This document shows, one piece after another, positions 1 through 8,922 of a stretch of 50,220 nucleotides of DNA. Under the pieces are notes generated by a model that had not been told where the DNA came from, made no database searches, and saw only the letters and a list, made by a program, of their open reading frames with translations. Made by a program: the position numbers and the translations under genes. Numbering within the stretch: position 1 is the first letter of the stretch; each line of letters opens with the position of its first letter. Origin of the DNA: Anaerococcus urinomassiliensis (GTDB lineage: Bacteria; Bacillota; Clostridia; Tissierellales; Peptoniphilaceae); NCBI RefSeq assembly GCF_900128425.1, contig NZ_LT635781.1, forward strand, positions 1,109-51,328, read 5' to 3'.

Positions 1-9
1 GAATTTAGA

Positions 10-37
10 CTTAGTCATTTGACTAGATCTTTTTTTG
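10..37 (+). terminator. Terminator-like hairpin at window start
   Basis: TAGTCA (12-17) and TGACTA (20-25) form a short stem followed by a run of seven T. It probably ends transcription of a gene lying left of the window. The stem is weak, so confidence is limited. The rest of 38-384 is AT-rich with no gene; I see no convincing promoter for the amaP operon in it. Confidence 0.35.
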
Positions 38-384
38 TACGTAAATGCATCAAATTTAGCTTCTAGCTTAAATAAATCTTTATATGTAAAAATAGTGAAT
101 TAGATAATAATTGCCAATGTTTTTTTATTATAGATCCTATTTATTTCTTAAATTTTTAAGAGAAATGCCGATATCAAAATTATAATTTCACAAAATAATT
201 ATAAGTTGACATTTAAATATTTTTGCTAAGGGACTTGTTATATTGTGGACATATAATCATGTATATTTATAAATAACGTAATTGATAATATTTTAAAAAT
301 ATTTTTTTGAGAATATGAGTAAAAATTAAAGTTTGGGACATCTATATTATATGGGGAGTAAATTTTTGAAGTGGAGGTATTTAA

Positions 385-930
385 TTGAAAAGATGGCGAA
401 AATGGATTAATATTATTTTTTCTATCGCCACATTACTTGCTATATTTTGTTCATATTTCTTGATATTTGATTTTGGCAAAGTCACAGCAACACTAGAAAA
501 TTTCAATAGACAAGGATGGTTCTACTATTTCTTGACTGTAGTTGCTATTTTAGGAGCATTATTAGCTTTATATGTTTTGATTAAAACTATTGCTCTTCCA
601 ACAACTAACGATTATGTAATTGATAAAGGTGATTCTGGTGATATGCTCATTAGTTCTAGAGCAATTATAGATAATGTACTTACGACTGTAAGAAAATATC
701 CAGAGATTAGAAATTCAGATGCAATTATCAAGGTTACAAATGGAGATTCTAACGAAATAAATACTAGGGTCAAATGTGGTGTTTATGAAGGAGAGAATTT
801 AAATTCATTAGGACAAACTATAAAAGAAGATATTGCACAAAGTTTAGAAACTTTCACAGGTTATCCTGTAAATAAGGTTGATTTAGAATTTTACGATATT
901 AAAAAAGATTCTAATAAGAGAGTAGTTTAA
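385..930 (+). CDS. amaP: Alkaline shock response membrane anchor protein AmaP
   Basis: This is a 181-residue membrane protein of the AmaP family, which anchors Asp23 to the cytoplasmic membrane in Gram-positive bacteria. Two hydrophobic segments (about residues 7-28 and 46-67) form a hairpin in the membrane. The soluble C-terminal part resembles the Asp23 fold. The start is a TTG preceded at good distance by GGAGG (373-377). It is the first gene of an operon with a DUF2273-like protein 10 bp downstream and an Asp23 protein after that, which is the usual order at this locus. The family call rests on topology, length and this gene order, not on a catalytic motif. Confidence 0.85.
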   Translation: MKRWRKWINIIFSIATLLAIFCSYFLIFDFGKVTATLENFNRQGWFYYFLTVVAILGALLALYVLIKTIALPTTNDYVIDKGDSGDMLISSRAIIDNVLTTVRKYPEIRNSDAIIKVTNGDSNEINTRVKCGVYEGENLNSLGQTIKEDIAQSLETFTGYPVNKVDLEFYDIKKDSNKRVV

Positions 931-940
931 GAGGTTTCAT

Positions 941-1270
941 ATGAAAAATAATTATGAAAAATATTCGGATTATCAAAATGATTATGAGAACTCTATATTA
1001 AAAGATACTAGTGAAAAAATAGTTATAATTGAAAAAAAGAAGGAAAAAGCAGATTCGTTTTTTATAGGTAAAATTAAAAACTTTGCGAGTTCTCATTGGA
1101 ATGAGTTCAAATATACAATACTTGGACTTGTTGTTTCAATACTATTTTTAACAATAGGATTTTTTAGAACTCTCTTGATTATAATCTTATACAATATTGG
1201 CAAAATTTATGGCAAGTATAAAGATGGTGATCCGGAAATAATATTTATGTTGGAAAAATTTTTTAGATAA
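941..1270 (+). CDS. Small DUF2273-like membrane protein of the Asp23 operon
   Basis: This 109-residue protein has a charged, soluble N-terminal half (about residues 1-50) and a hydrophobic stretch at about 57-85. It lies between amaP and the Asp23 gene, where a small DUF2273 membrane protein is normally found. Family members are thought to help hold Asp23-type proteins at the membrane, but no biochemical activity is known. It is longer than the usual 60-80 residues because of the Lys/Glu-rich N-terminal extension. GAGG lies just upstream of the ATG. The call is made mainly from context and the single hydrophobic region. Confidence 0.65.
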   Translation: MKNNYEKYSDYQNDYENSILKDTSEKIVIIEKKKEKADSFFIGKIKNFASSHWNEFKYTILGLVVSILFLTIGFFRTLLIIILYNIGKIYGKYKDGDPEIIFMLEKFFR

Positions 1271-1293
1271 TAATAAAAAAAGGAGATATTAAT

Positions 1294-1830
1294 ATGGCAA
1301 ATGAAGAAAAATACAATGAATTAGCAGGCGTTAACAAAAAGGAAGCGGATCAAAGAGCAAGAGCTCAACAAAAGGAAGAATTTGTAAATGATTTCCAAGA
1401 AAATTTCAAAGAAGATAATAAGCCAGCTCATGAATCAAAGCTTACATTTGACGGTTCTGTAATAGAAAAAATAGCTTCAATAGCTTGTCAAGAAGTTGCT
1501 GGAGTATTAGATATGAAGGGTGGTTTCTTCTCTGGAATATCTGAACAATTTGGTGGACGTTCACTAACTAAGGGAATAACAGCTGAAGTTGGTGAAAAAG
1601 AAGCTGCTATTGATGCCGCAATTATTTTAGAGTATGGATATTCAGCTCCAAAAGTATTTGAAGAGTTAAAAAGAAATATAGCTCAATCTGTTGGACAAAT
1701 GACTGGACTAAAAGTTGTTGAAGTTAATGTTCGTGTTGACGATGTAATGACTAAAAAAGAATACGAAATTAAAAGAAAAAATACAAATAATGAAGACTCT
1801 AGCTATAATCAAGGATCTTCCTTAAGATAG
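1294..1830 (+). CDS. Asp23/Gls24 family envelope stress response protein
   Basis: This 178-residue soluble protein carries the Asp23 (DUF322) domain at about residues 48-160. Typical features are the repeated GVLDMKGG region and the pattern NIAQSVGQMTGLKVVEVNV near the domain end. Asp23 proteins are abundant, membrane-associated through AmaP, and linked to cell-envelope homeostasis. The N- and C-terminal tails are charged and probably disordered. AAAGGAG precedes the ATG at good spacing. It is the last gene of the operon. An IS1182-family element begins only 18 bp after its stop codon, so the native terminator may have been displaced or disrupted. Confidence 0.92.
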   Translation: MANEEKYNELAGVNKKEADQRARAQQKEEFVNDFQENFKEDNKPAHESKLTFDGSVIEKIASIACQEVAGVLDMKGGFFSGISEQFGGRSLTKGITAEVGEKEAAIDAAIILEYGYSAPKVFEELKRNIAQSVGQMTGLKVVEVNVRVDDVMTKKEYEIKRKNTNNEDSSYNQGSSLR

Positions 1831-1876
1831 TAAGTTTTTAATTTTAAAGGGGCTGTTGCAAAAGTCCTAACATAGA

Positions 1877-1911
1877 AAAAAGACGAGGAAACTAAAAATC
1901 CTCGTCTTTTT
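1877..1911 (+). terminator. Hairpin terminator inside IS left end
   Basis: AAAAAGACGAGGA and TCCTCGTCTTTTT form a perfect 13-bp stem with a nine-base loop, just inside the left inverted repeat and upstream of the transposase start. Because it is flanked by A and T runs it can act in both directions. Such a hairpin would stop read-through from the Asp23 operon into the transposase gene. Confidence 0.75.
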
Positions 1912-1927
1912 CTGATACAATGTATTT

Positions 1928-3509
1928 ATGAAACAAAATATTAATACATCATCATTAACTAATTTTACACTAGTTGATGATACAATTCAATTAAAATTAA
2001 ATTTTAACACCGAAGTATACATCCAAGATGACATAAAACTAAGGCTTGTAAAAAATATAATTGAAAGGATAGACCTAACAGAAATAAAGAAAGTCTACTC
2101 ATCATTTGGAAGAAAACCTACTGTTAACCCAGTAACAATGCTTCAAATAATAATATTCTGCTACTCTGAAGGAATATTTACATCAAGAGAAATAGAAAAA
2201 TCATGCAAATATGATCTAAGAATAAAATATCTTCTTGATGGACAAACTCCACCAGATCACTCAACAATAAATAGATTTAGACAAAAAATAATAAATCTAA
2301 CCCCCAATCTACTAAATGAAATGGTCCAAATATTAATAGAAGAAAATCAGATAGACCTATCAAGTATATACATAGATGGAACAAAAATAGAAGCCTACGC
2401 CAATAGATATAGCTTTGTATGGAAAGGAAGCATAGAAAAGTGGCAAGAAAAACTAAGGATGAGAATAATAAAACACTTCAATTTAAACAAAGACCTAACT
2501 GCAAGCCAAGTATTAGAAGTAGTAAAAATAGTATTTAATCAAGTTAGTAAAGAATGCATAGAAAAGAAAATCAACTTTGTATTTGGACAAGGCAAAAGAA
2601 AACATCAGCTTCAGCGTGAGTATGAAATGCTAAAAGATTGGAAAAGCAAACTAGAAACTTACCAGAAACATCTAGAAATAATGGGCGATTACAGAAACTC
2701 CTACTCAAAAACAGACCATGATGCAACCTTTATGAGAATGAAAGAAGACCACATGAGAAATGGTCAACTAAAGCCAGCATATAATGAACTAGCCCGTCCG
2801 GCTCGTGGAGGACCTAGCAAGTGCCTCAGGCTTCATCATAGGAGAAAATGTATCCCATCACCCATCTGATATGTATACGCTAAAGCCATTCTTAACAAAA
2901 CTACTAAAAAGTTACCCAAACAAACTATACAAAGTAGTAGCAGATGCAGGATATGAAAGCGAAGAAAACTATGTATATCTTGCAGAAAATAACTTAACAT
3001 CCTACATAAAGCCATCAAACTATGAACAATCAAAAACACGAAAATATAAAAAAGAACAAGAATTTAAACAAAGCCTAATATATGATGAAAATCAAGACAA
3101 ATACATATCAGAAGAAGGTAAAGAATTCATAAGATGCAATGACAGATATAGAAAAAGAAAAAATGGATATGTAACAACCACAAAAATCTACAGGTGTTTC
3201 CATTGGAACAAAGATGGACAAAAAACTAAAGGCATCTACATATCAGAAACATTCCAAAAATATAGGAAAGAATCATTAGAAAACATAATATCCGACCAAG
3301 GAATAGAGGAAAGATTAAATAGATCAATCCAAGCTGAGGGAGCATTTTCTAAAATAAAATCAGGGCTAGACTACAACAGATTCCATCATAGAGGAAAAGC
3401 AAATATAATAAGTGAAATATGCCTTTTATCAATAGCGCTCAACTTAAATAAACTGGCATCCAAAATAGAAAACAAAAACTTAGAAATCATAAAATACAAA
3501 GCTGCTTAA
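1928..3509 (+). pseudogene. IS1182-family transposase, frameshifted
   Basis: The gene encodes a DDE transposase of the IS1182 family in two pieces: 1928-2869 in one frame and 2805-3509 in another. The first piece holds the N-terminal DUF772-type region and the first acidic residue ([11 protein letters not shown]). The second holds VVADAGYESEENY with the second Asp and EGAFSKIKSGLDYNRFHHRG with the catalytic Glu. The frame is lost at 2786-2813, where family members read KPAYN directly into the next strand. Here a 22-25-base GC-rich hairpin sequence is inserted, flanked on both sides by CTAG. The same hairpin unit recurs elsewhere in the window. Apart from this insertion both halves look intact. 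Confidence 0.85.
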
Positions 3510-3786
3510 GAAAAAACATTATTTTTATAAGCTCTATTAAGTGACCCTATTTTTAAGAAAAATGTGGAAAAGTTCACTCATATCTTAAAAAACTCTATAA
3601 AAATTAATGGCTTGATACAGATATACAAGAAAAAAAGTGATGAGCAGAATAGATTTATCTATTCTGCAACATCACCTTTTTTTCTATATTTTTTAAAGAT
3701 TGTAATCTTTCTAAGAAAGATATAAATAACTATTAAAAAAACTTTGAAAGCCTTAGTAGTTTTATATAGTATAGATTAATAATAAT

Positions 3787-3934
3787 GGGCTGTTGCAAGA
3801 TAGATAAATCCTTCCTATATCATTCGAGCACTCTAGAAGAAAGACCTCTGTCAGACGGAGATCTAAAGCTCAAACTTTCTGGGGGTGCACTCCAATGATG
3901 GGACGTTAGATATCTATCAATTTGCAAAAGCTCC
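3787..3934 (-). repeat. MITE copy A, decayed, IS1182-type ends
   Basis: This 148-bp element is inverted relative to the copies at 6865 and 29707. It begins GGGCTGTTGCAA and ends TTTGCAAAAGCTCC, a mutated form of the terminal repeat. Internal sequence matches the other copies (CAAACTTTCTGGG, TATATCATTCGAGCA). Its centre carries a decayed hairpin unit (TAGATCTCCGTCTGACAGAGG on the minus strand). It lies 24 bp past the stop codon of the lipoprotein gene at 3959-4870. Confidence 0.8.
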
Positions 3935-3958
3935 ATACTGGAGAGTGTATAGACTTAT

Positions 3959-4870
3959 CTAATTGTTATTAAAATCATGGCCTGCAAATTGAGAGTCTAT
4001 CTTGATTTTGTGACCTTCTAGTTCGTCTATTTGAGGATCTAGCTCTAGGTGGATGCTCTTTAGTAATTTGCTTTCTTTGTCAAATTCTATTTCCATTGAT
4101 TTTTCTATTTCATCTTCTTCTACTAGTGTTAGTTTTATGTTGTATTCGTTTTCGATATATTTTAGAACGTCTTCTGCATCATCTTTGAGAATTAGCTTGA
4201 TGGTTTGATTATCTTCACTTACTTCTAGATTATCTTTTAAGTCCATAACAGCTTGTATTAGCCTATGATAGTCTGGTTGAAGGTCGTAGGTATCAACTGT
4301 TGCTTCTGTGACAGTTGTTTCTTCTTCGCCAGCTTGTCTTTCTATAATGTAAGCTTTAGTGTTGTCATTTTCATCAAACTTAACCTCTTGGTAGTAGCCG
4401 TCGTTTGATTCAGAAATTGTATCAGCTTTTATGATAAGCAAATCATCACCATATAGGGCATCGGCATCAAATGTTTGTATATTAGTCTTATCTGGGTCTA
4501 TTTTTTTAATTTCTGATTTCATATTGACTTTTCTTACTTTGTCATTTTCTGTTTTTATTTGGTCAAACAAGGTTTCTTTTTCAGCTGAATCTTTACCGTC
4601 ATCTTGCTTTTCTTCTACACTATCTTCTTTTTCAAAATCATCTTCTTTTACTTCTTCTTTTTCATCGACGACTTGATTTTTAGTTTCTGATTCTAGCTTA
4701 TTTTCCTCATATTCCTTGTTTGTTTTATCTGTTTCTGTGGTTGCTGTGTCATTTGCAGTAACTTCACTTGTTTCTTCTGTAGGGCTAGTTTTTTCGTTGT
4801 TTGCACTACAAGCTGTTAGCATGGACAGGGTAAGGGATAGCATTAAATATTTTCCGATTTTAATTTTCAT
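3959..4870 (-). CDS. Lipoprotein, first triplet (303 aa)
   Basis: A signal peptide ends in the lipobox LTAC, so the mature protein is anchored to the outer face of the membrane by the Cys at about residue 21. A long Glu/Lys/Thr-rich linker (about 25-105) leads to a folded C-terminal domain of about 190 residues. The domain looks like the LolA/LppX-type or DUF6612 lipoproteins, but I cannot assign it firmly and no ligand is evident. The gene is last in a minus-strand series of three lipoprotein genes (5797-6639, 4946-5776, this one). Linker composition and general layout are shared, although this member is the most divergent. A ribosome site (AGAGGA) precedes the ATG. Confidence 0.75.
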   Translation of the reverse strand: MKIKIGKYLMLSLTLSMLTACSANNEKTSPTEETSEVTANDTATTETDKTNKEYEENKLESETKNQVVDEKEEVKEDDFEKEDSVEEKQDDGKDSAEKETLFDQIKTENDKVRKVNMKSEIKKIDPDKTNIQTFDADALYGDDLLIIKADTISESNDGYYQEVKFDENDNTKAYIIERQAGEEETTVTEATVDTYDLQPDYHRLIQAVMDLKDNLEVSEDNQTIKLILKDDAEDVLKYIENEYNIKLTLVEEDEIEKSMEIEFDKESKLLKSIHLELDPQIDELEGHKIKIDSQFAGHDFNNN

Positions 4871-4945
4871 CTTAATATCCTCTTCTGTTTTATTCTTCTA
4901 ATAACGTCTTTACTTCATCAGGTATATTTATTTCTTTCATCTCAT

Positions 4946-5776
4946 TTATTTCTTTGTATTCAGCTGTGTGCTTATAAACCTAACGTCTTCGTTTTCATCG
5001 GTAAATTCTAGCTCAAAATCATAAGAAATAGGATATATATTATCCTTGCGGAATTTGTGCCAAGACTTGATAGATGTTAGTTCTCCAACAAAAACTTGAC
5101 CTGATGTGTCTTTCATGATAATATCCTTCATTTCATTTATATTCTCAGGATTGGATTCTAATTCTATGGTATAATCGTCAGGATTTTCAATAAGCTCATA
5201 ATACTTTTCAAGCTCTTTAAAGATTTTATTACTGTTTTTATCAGTATCTGAAAGATTGTAAACATCTTCTCCATCTGTCATCTGTGTTTTAATCCATCCA
5301 CTATCATCTTTTCTATAAACCATTAGATTATCAACTTGATAGGATTCCATTTCCATTTGGCCTACACTAGGGTCGTATATAGTATATAGGGAATGGTAGA
5401 TATTAGCTTCTCTATTAAATTCTACATAACCTTCGGTAGCATTTAATTCTTCTGGATTGCTAGAATTTGCCTTAGCTATTTGCTTGGTGGTGGTGTCTAT
5501 CTTGTAAGAATCCAGGCTGCCTTCCTCAGTTAATTTATTAAAAAGTTCTTCTTTGCTTAGCTTATCTGGCTCTTTCTTATCATCTACTTGTGGATTATCA
5601 GCTTTTGATTCTTCTAAGCTCGTATCATCTTTCCTGTTTTCTTCCTTAGTCTTTATATTTGCCGTGTCATTTGCGGTAACTTTGCTAGTTTCTTTTGTAG
5701 AGTTACTATTTATATTGCAAGCTGTTAAAATCGACAGGACAAGTGCCAATATAAAAATTTCCTTTTTAACTTTCAT
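4946..5776 (-). CDS. Lipoprotein, first triplet, with frameshifted C-terminus
   Basis: The lipobox LTAC follows a 20-residue signal peptide, then comes a charged linker and a domain clearly homologous to the protein at 5797-6639. Shared blocks include SKEELFNKL, SYKI, IAKANS-NPE, YDPSVGQMEMESYQ and the LYPISYD-type block near the end. The annotated frame stops at 4946 after NTKK. Restoring one T in the TTT run near 4977 would continue the protein as YKHTAEYKEINEMK and end in IPDEVKTLLEE at 4890, matching the end of its neighbour (IPDEVKALLEE). The present end is therefore probably a single-base deletion or a sequencing error. Function is unknown. Confidence 0.75.
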   Translation of the reverse strand: MKVKKEIFILALVLSILTACNINSNSTKETSKVTANDTANIKTKEENRKDDTSLEESKADNPQVDDKKEPDKLSKEELFNKLTEEGSLDSYKIDTTTKQIAKANSSNPEELNATEGYVEFNREANIYHSLYTIYDPSVGQMEMESYQVDNLMVYRKDDSGWIKTQMTDGEDVYNLSDTDKNSNKIFKELEKYYELIENPDDYTIELESNPENINEMKDIIMKDTSGQVFVGELTSIKSWHKFRKDNIYPISYDFELEFTDENEDVRFISTQLNTKK

Positions 5777-5796
5777 TTAACATTTCCTTTCCTATA

Positions 5797-6639
5797 TTAT
5801 TCTTCTAACAAAGCCTTAACCTCATCAGGTATAGGAATGTCTTCTACTGCATTTACCTCTTTATAAATATCATTATTTTTATATAGGGTTATGTCACCAT
5901 TTTCATTTATAGACTCAGCCTCCAAGTCATAGCTGATTGGATAAAGGGTTTTCTTGTCAAATTTGTGGTTAATTCTAATAGTTGTTAGCTCACCATCAAA
6001 TATTTGCTCAAATTCATCACCCATTATCAAATCCTTAATTTCTTCGAGGTTGTCTGGACTTGTTTCTATCTCTAAAAGATAGTAATCGTCAGTTTCGCTT
6101 ACTGTGTAATAATCATCAAGTTCGTTTACTATAATATTGTTCTCGTCATTTGTTTCATTTTCTGGTATTTCAGTTCTCATCCAAGCGCTAGCATCTTGCC
6201 TTGTGACCGCAACTCTTCCATTTTGATAAGTTTCAGTTTCCATTTCACCTACAGCAGGATCGTGAATCTGATATAGGGCATGGTAGATATGTGGCTCTTT
6301 GATATATTCTAATTTTGCATCGGTGGAATTTATTACTTCTGGATTATCAGAATTTGCTTTTGCTATTTTTTCTGATCTAGTTTCAATCTTGTAGGATTCT
6401 AAACTAGAAAGTTCATTTAATTTGCTAAATAATTCTTCTTTGCTTAACTCTTCTTCTTTTGCTTCCTTGCTTTCTGTTTTATTATCTTTATTGGTATCTT
6501 CTGCCGTATTTTCAGTTTTTTCCTCACTTGTTTCACTTTGTGACACCTTAACCTGTTTATTATTTTGATCGGCTGGATTATTACATGATGTAAGTAGGGC
6601 CAAGCTAATGGCTATGACTAAGCTTATTTTGTATTTCAT
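5797..6639 (-). CDS. Lipoprotein, first triplet (280 aa)
   Basis: The protein has a signal peptide with lipobox LTSC, a charged linker to about residue 65 and a conserved domain of about 210 residues. It is the intact reference member of the triplet: its paralogue at 4946-5776 can be aligned to it over the whole domain, including the IPDEVKALLEE end. The domain resembles DUF6612-type lipoproteins of Firmicutes, which is a tentative call. AAAGGAAA precedes the ATG. It is first in the minus-strand series, so a promoter should lie within 6640-6864; I see no clear -35/-10 pair there. That stretch otherwise holds no gene. Confidence 0.8.
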   Translation of the reverse strand: MKYKISLVIAISLALLTSCNNPADQNNKQVKVSQSETSEEKTENTAEDTNKDNKTESKEAKEEELSKEELFSKLNELSSLESYKIETRSEKIAKANSDNPEVINSTDAKLEYIKEPHIYHALYQIHDPAVGEMETETYQNGRVAVTRQDASAWMRTEIPENETNDENNIIVNELDDYYTVSETDDYYLLEIETSPDNLEEIKDLIMGDEFEQIFDGELTTIRINHKFDKKTLYPISYDLEAESINENGDITLYKNNDIYKEVNAVEDIPIPDEVKALLEE

Positions 6640-6864
6640 AAAATTTCCTTTCGCTATCTCTTATAAATGCATATATTACAATAAGTTTTGTAACAATATT
6701 TATCTAATTAACAAATAATTGCGATTTGCTTTAGCGGATAAATATATTTTTTAATTACCCGATTATAAAAAAGATAAACAAAAATATGAAATAAAATAGC
6801 AGGAATTATATGTGGGGATATGTTAAGAAATAAACCATATTTGATAGAGAAGCTTGCACAAAAA

Positions 6865-7017
6865 GGGGCTGTTGCAAATTGATAGATATCTAACGTTCCA
6901 TCATTTGAGTGCACTCCCAGAAAGTTTGAGGTTTAGCCCGCCGGCTCAGGGAGGCCAAACTTTCTGGGAGGGTGCTCGAATGATATAGGAACGATTTATC
7001 TATTTTGCAACAGCCCC
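6865..7017 (+). repeat. MITE copy B (153 bp)
   Basis: It begins GGGGCTGTTGCAAA and ends TTTGCAACAGCCCC, a perfect 14-bp terminal inverted repeat matching the left end of the IS1182-family element. Almost the whole element folds back on itself (CTCCCAGAAAGTTTG pairs with CAAACTTTCTGGGAG). The loop holds the hairpin unit TAGCCCGCCGGCT followed by CAGGGAGG (6934-6954). It has no coding capacity. It ends four bases before the stop codon of the cotransporter gene on the minus strand and may act as its transcription terminator. Confidence 0.9.
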
Positions 7018-7020
7018 GTC

Positions 7021-8600
7021 TTATATAGATATTTTAACTGTTTTTAATAGGTATGAAGATATCCTTACCAAAGCTGTTAGAGTTTTCTCATATACTAAGC
7101 CGCTTTCAGGATCGCATTGTCTTTCTCTCATTCTTAGCATATGGTCATATCTACATTTTTCTACATCTCTTTCTACGATTTTGTAGTAGTCACTTACTAT
7201 TTTTACTCTTTCATCTTTTGGTAAGTCTTCTCTCAAGGACTTTAGCATTTTTATTGTGTATTCATTTAATGTGTACAAATCTTCATAAGCTATGTTTGTG
7301 AAGTCTAGTTTTTGTTCAGACTTAAGCTTTGCAACTTCAGCAACATTTTTGGCATGATCACCAACTCTCTCTAGGTTTCTTGATATTCTCAAATAAGATA
7401 CGAAATTGGCTGATGTATCTTCATCCATAGACATGGATAGAGCATCTATTATGAAAGCAGATATTTCTTTGTTTAAGTGGTTGATAATTTTTTCTCTATG
7501 GAAAATATCGTGGTATTTATCCTCATCAAATTTCGCCAAGATATCCATTGAATCTTCGTAATTAAGATCTACTATGGCCAAGAGTCTATTTATTTCAGCC
7601 CTAACATCTGTAAATGTAGCATTCACATCTTTAGTTATGTTTTTGTTTATATATTGTAAGCTCATTTCTTCTTGTTCCTTGTCCTTACCAGGAATTAATT
7701 TTACTGATAATTCTGCAAGTTTTCTTGAAAAAGGAACCAGAATTATAGTCGTTGCAATATTAAACAAGGTGTGTAGATTTGCTATTTGAGCCGCTGGCAA
7801 GTCCCTAGAATGCCTTAGTACAATTTCATCTATTGGTAAGAACATAGCGACAATAATGAATATTATTGTTCCTATTATGTTAAAAAGCACGTGGGCTAGA
7901 GCTGTCCTCTTTGCGTTTTTGGATGATCCAAGTGCAGATAAGACTGATGTAATACAAGTTCCTATATTAAAGCCAAACACTATGTATATACACCTTGGTT
8001 AGCAATAGCCTGTAAGATACCAAGAGATGCTGATGATGATTGGATAAGAGCAGTTATAAGTGTACCAGCCAAAACTCCTAGGAAAGGATTTTGAAATTTG
8101 GTCATAAGTGTGACAAAACCAGGATAATCCCTTAGTGGTTCCATGGCCGTGCTCATAAATTCCATACCCATAAATAGAAACCCAAGTCCCATAATAGCTT
8201 GTCCTAAAAAAGTCTTCCTCTCTTTTTTAGAAAAAGTATTCAATACGAAACATACAAAGGCTATTATCGGAGCAATGGTAGAAATATTTAAGGCTACTAG
8301 CTGACCGGTGATAGTTGTACCAATATTTGCGCCAATGATTATCCCAACGGCTTGGTAGATATTCATCAAGCCCGCATTTACAAAACCTACAACCATGACA
8401 GTTGTAGCAGATGATGATTGGATAATGGCGGTTACTATCACCCCAACAAGGATCGCCTTAAAGAAATTGGATGTCATCTTTTCAATAATGACACGAAGCT
8501 TATAACCTGCGGCAAGCTCCAATCCCTTGCTCATCATGGCCATCCCGTACAAAAACAGGGCCAGACCTCCCAATAATTTGATAAAATAATTAATTGACAT
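7021..8600 (-). pseudogene. Na/Pi cotransporter family protein (NptA-like) with PhoU domain, frameshifted
   Basis: Two adjacent frames together make one NptA-type sodium/phosphate cotransporter of about 525 residues. The first (7980-8600) starts at an ATG and holds the first membrane repeat with QSSSATTVMVVG and a second QSSSASLG motif. The second (7021-7980) continues directly with FGFNIGTCITSVLSALG, further membrane segments and a C-terminal PhoU-like helical domain (about 200 residues). The break falls between ...ANQGVYT and VFGFN, where TAG overlaps GTG (TAGTG). Adding one A (ACATAG to ACAATAG) would restore the expected VYTIVFGFN. It may be a true frameshift, a sequencing error or, less likely, a coupled two-gene arrangement. 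MITE copy B abuts the 3' end. Confidence 0.85.
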
Positions 8601-8824
8601 ATACCCTCCATAATCATTGATTATTTTTATCTATATTTAATTTTTAAGTAAATAATTAATGCTGTTATTTACTATGTACAAAATAAGACCTAATAAAAAG
8701 TCCGCTATAATAATTTTACCTTTTATACTTTTAAAACTTCTTAAAATTAGAATATAAGCCTAGTCTTAATAAAAACTTTAATAGTCAGTCGATAAGTGAT
8801 ATAATTGTTAATTATAATACATGT

Positions 8825-8900
8825 TGGGATATAGCCAAGTTGGTAAGGCACCAGATTCTGACTCTGGAGAGCGTAGGTTCGAGTCCTACTATCCCAGCCA
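8825..8900 (+). tRNA. tRNA-Gln (anticodon CTG)
   Basis: The cloverleaf is complete: acceptor TGGGATA/TATCCCA, D arm GCC...GGC, anticodon stem CCAGA/TCTGG with loop TTCTGAC, T arm GTAGG TTCGAGT CCTAC, and an encoded CCA end. The CTG anticodon reads CAG codons. A -10 box TATAAT (8800-8805, preceded by TGA) lies about 20 bp upstream, but no good -35 box is visible. No terminator separates the tRNA from the GNAT gene 22 bp downstream, so the two are probably cotranscribed and separated by tRNA processing. Confidence 0.97.
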
Positions 8901-8922
8901 TTTTTATGTGAGGAATTAGCCT

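Larger units (their letters stand above)
1849..3676 (+). mobile_element. IS1182-family insertion sequence (degenerate)
   Basis: The left end reads GGGGCTGTTGCAAAA, the terminal inverted repeat typical of IS1182-family elements. The right end at about 3652-3676 (GATTTATCTATT then CTGCAACATCACC) is a decayed match to the right end of the MITE copies in this window, with 22 of 25 positions identical. The transposase gene inside is interrupted by a short insertion. The right inverted repeat has three mismatches and the reading frame is broken, so the copy is probably immobile. The right end also sits in a terminator-like hairpin (GTGATG...CATCAC) followed by a T run. No gene lies between 3510 and 3786. 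Confidence 0.8.

Noticed and set aside
206..243. Promoter TTGACA with TTATAT before amaP
   Set aside because: The spacing is about 26 bp, too long for a vegetative promoter.
6708..6914. 68-codon minus-strand frame starting in MITE B
   Set aside because: Its start lies within the MITE, there is no ribosome site and it has no recognisable domain.
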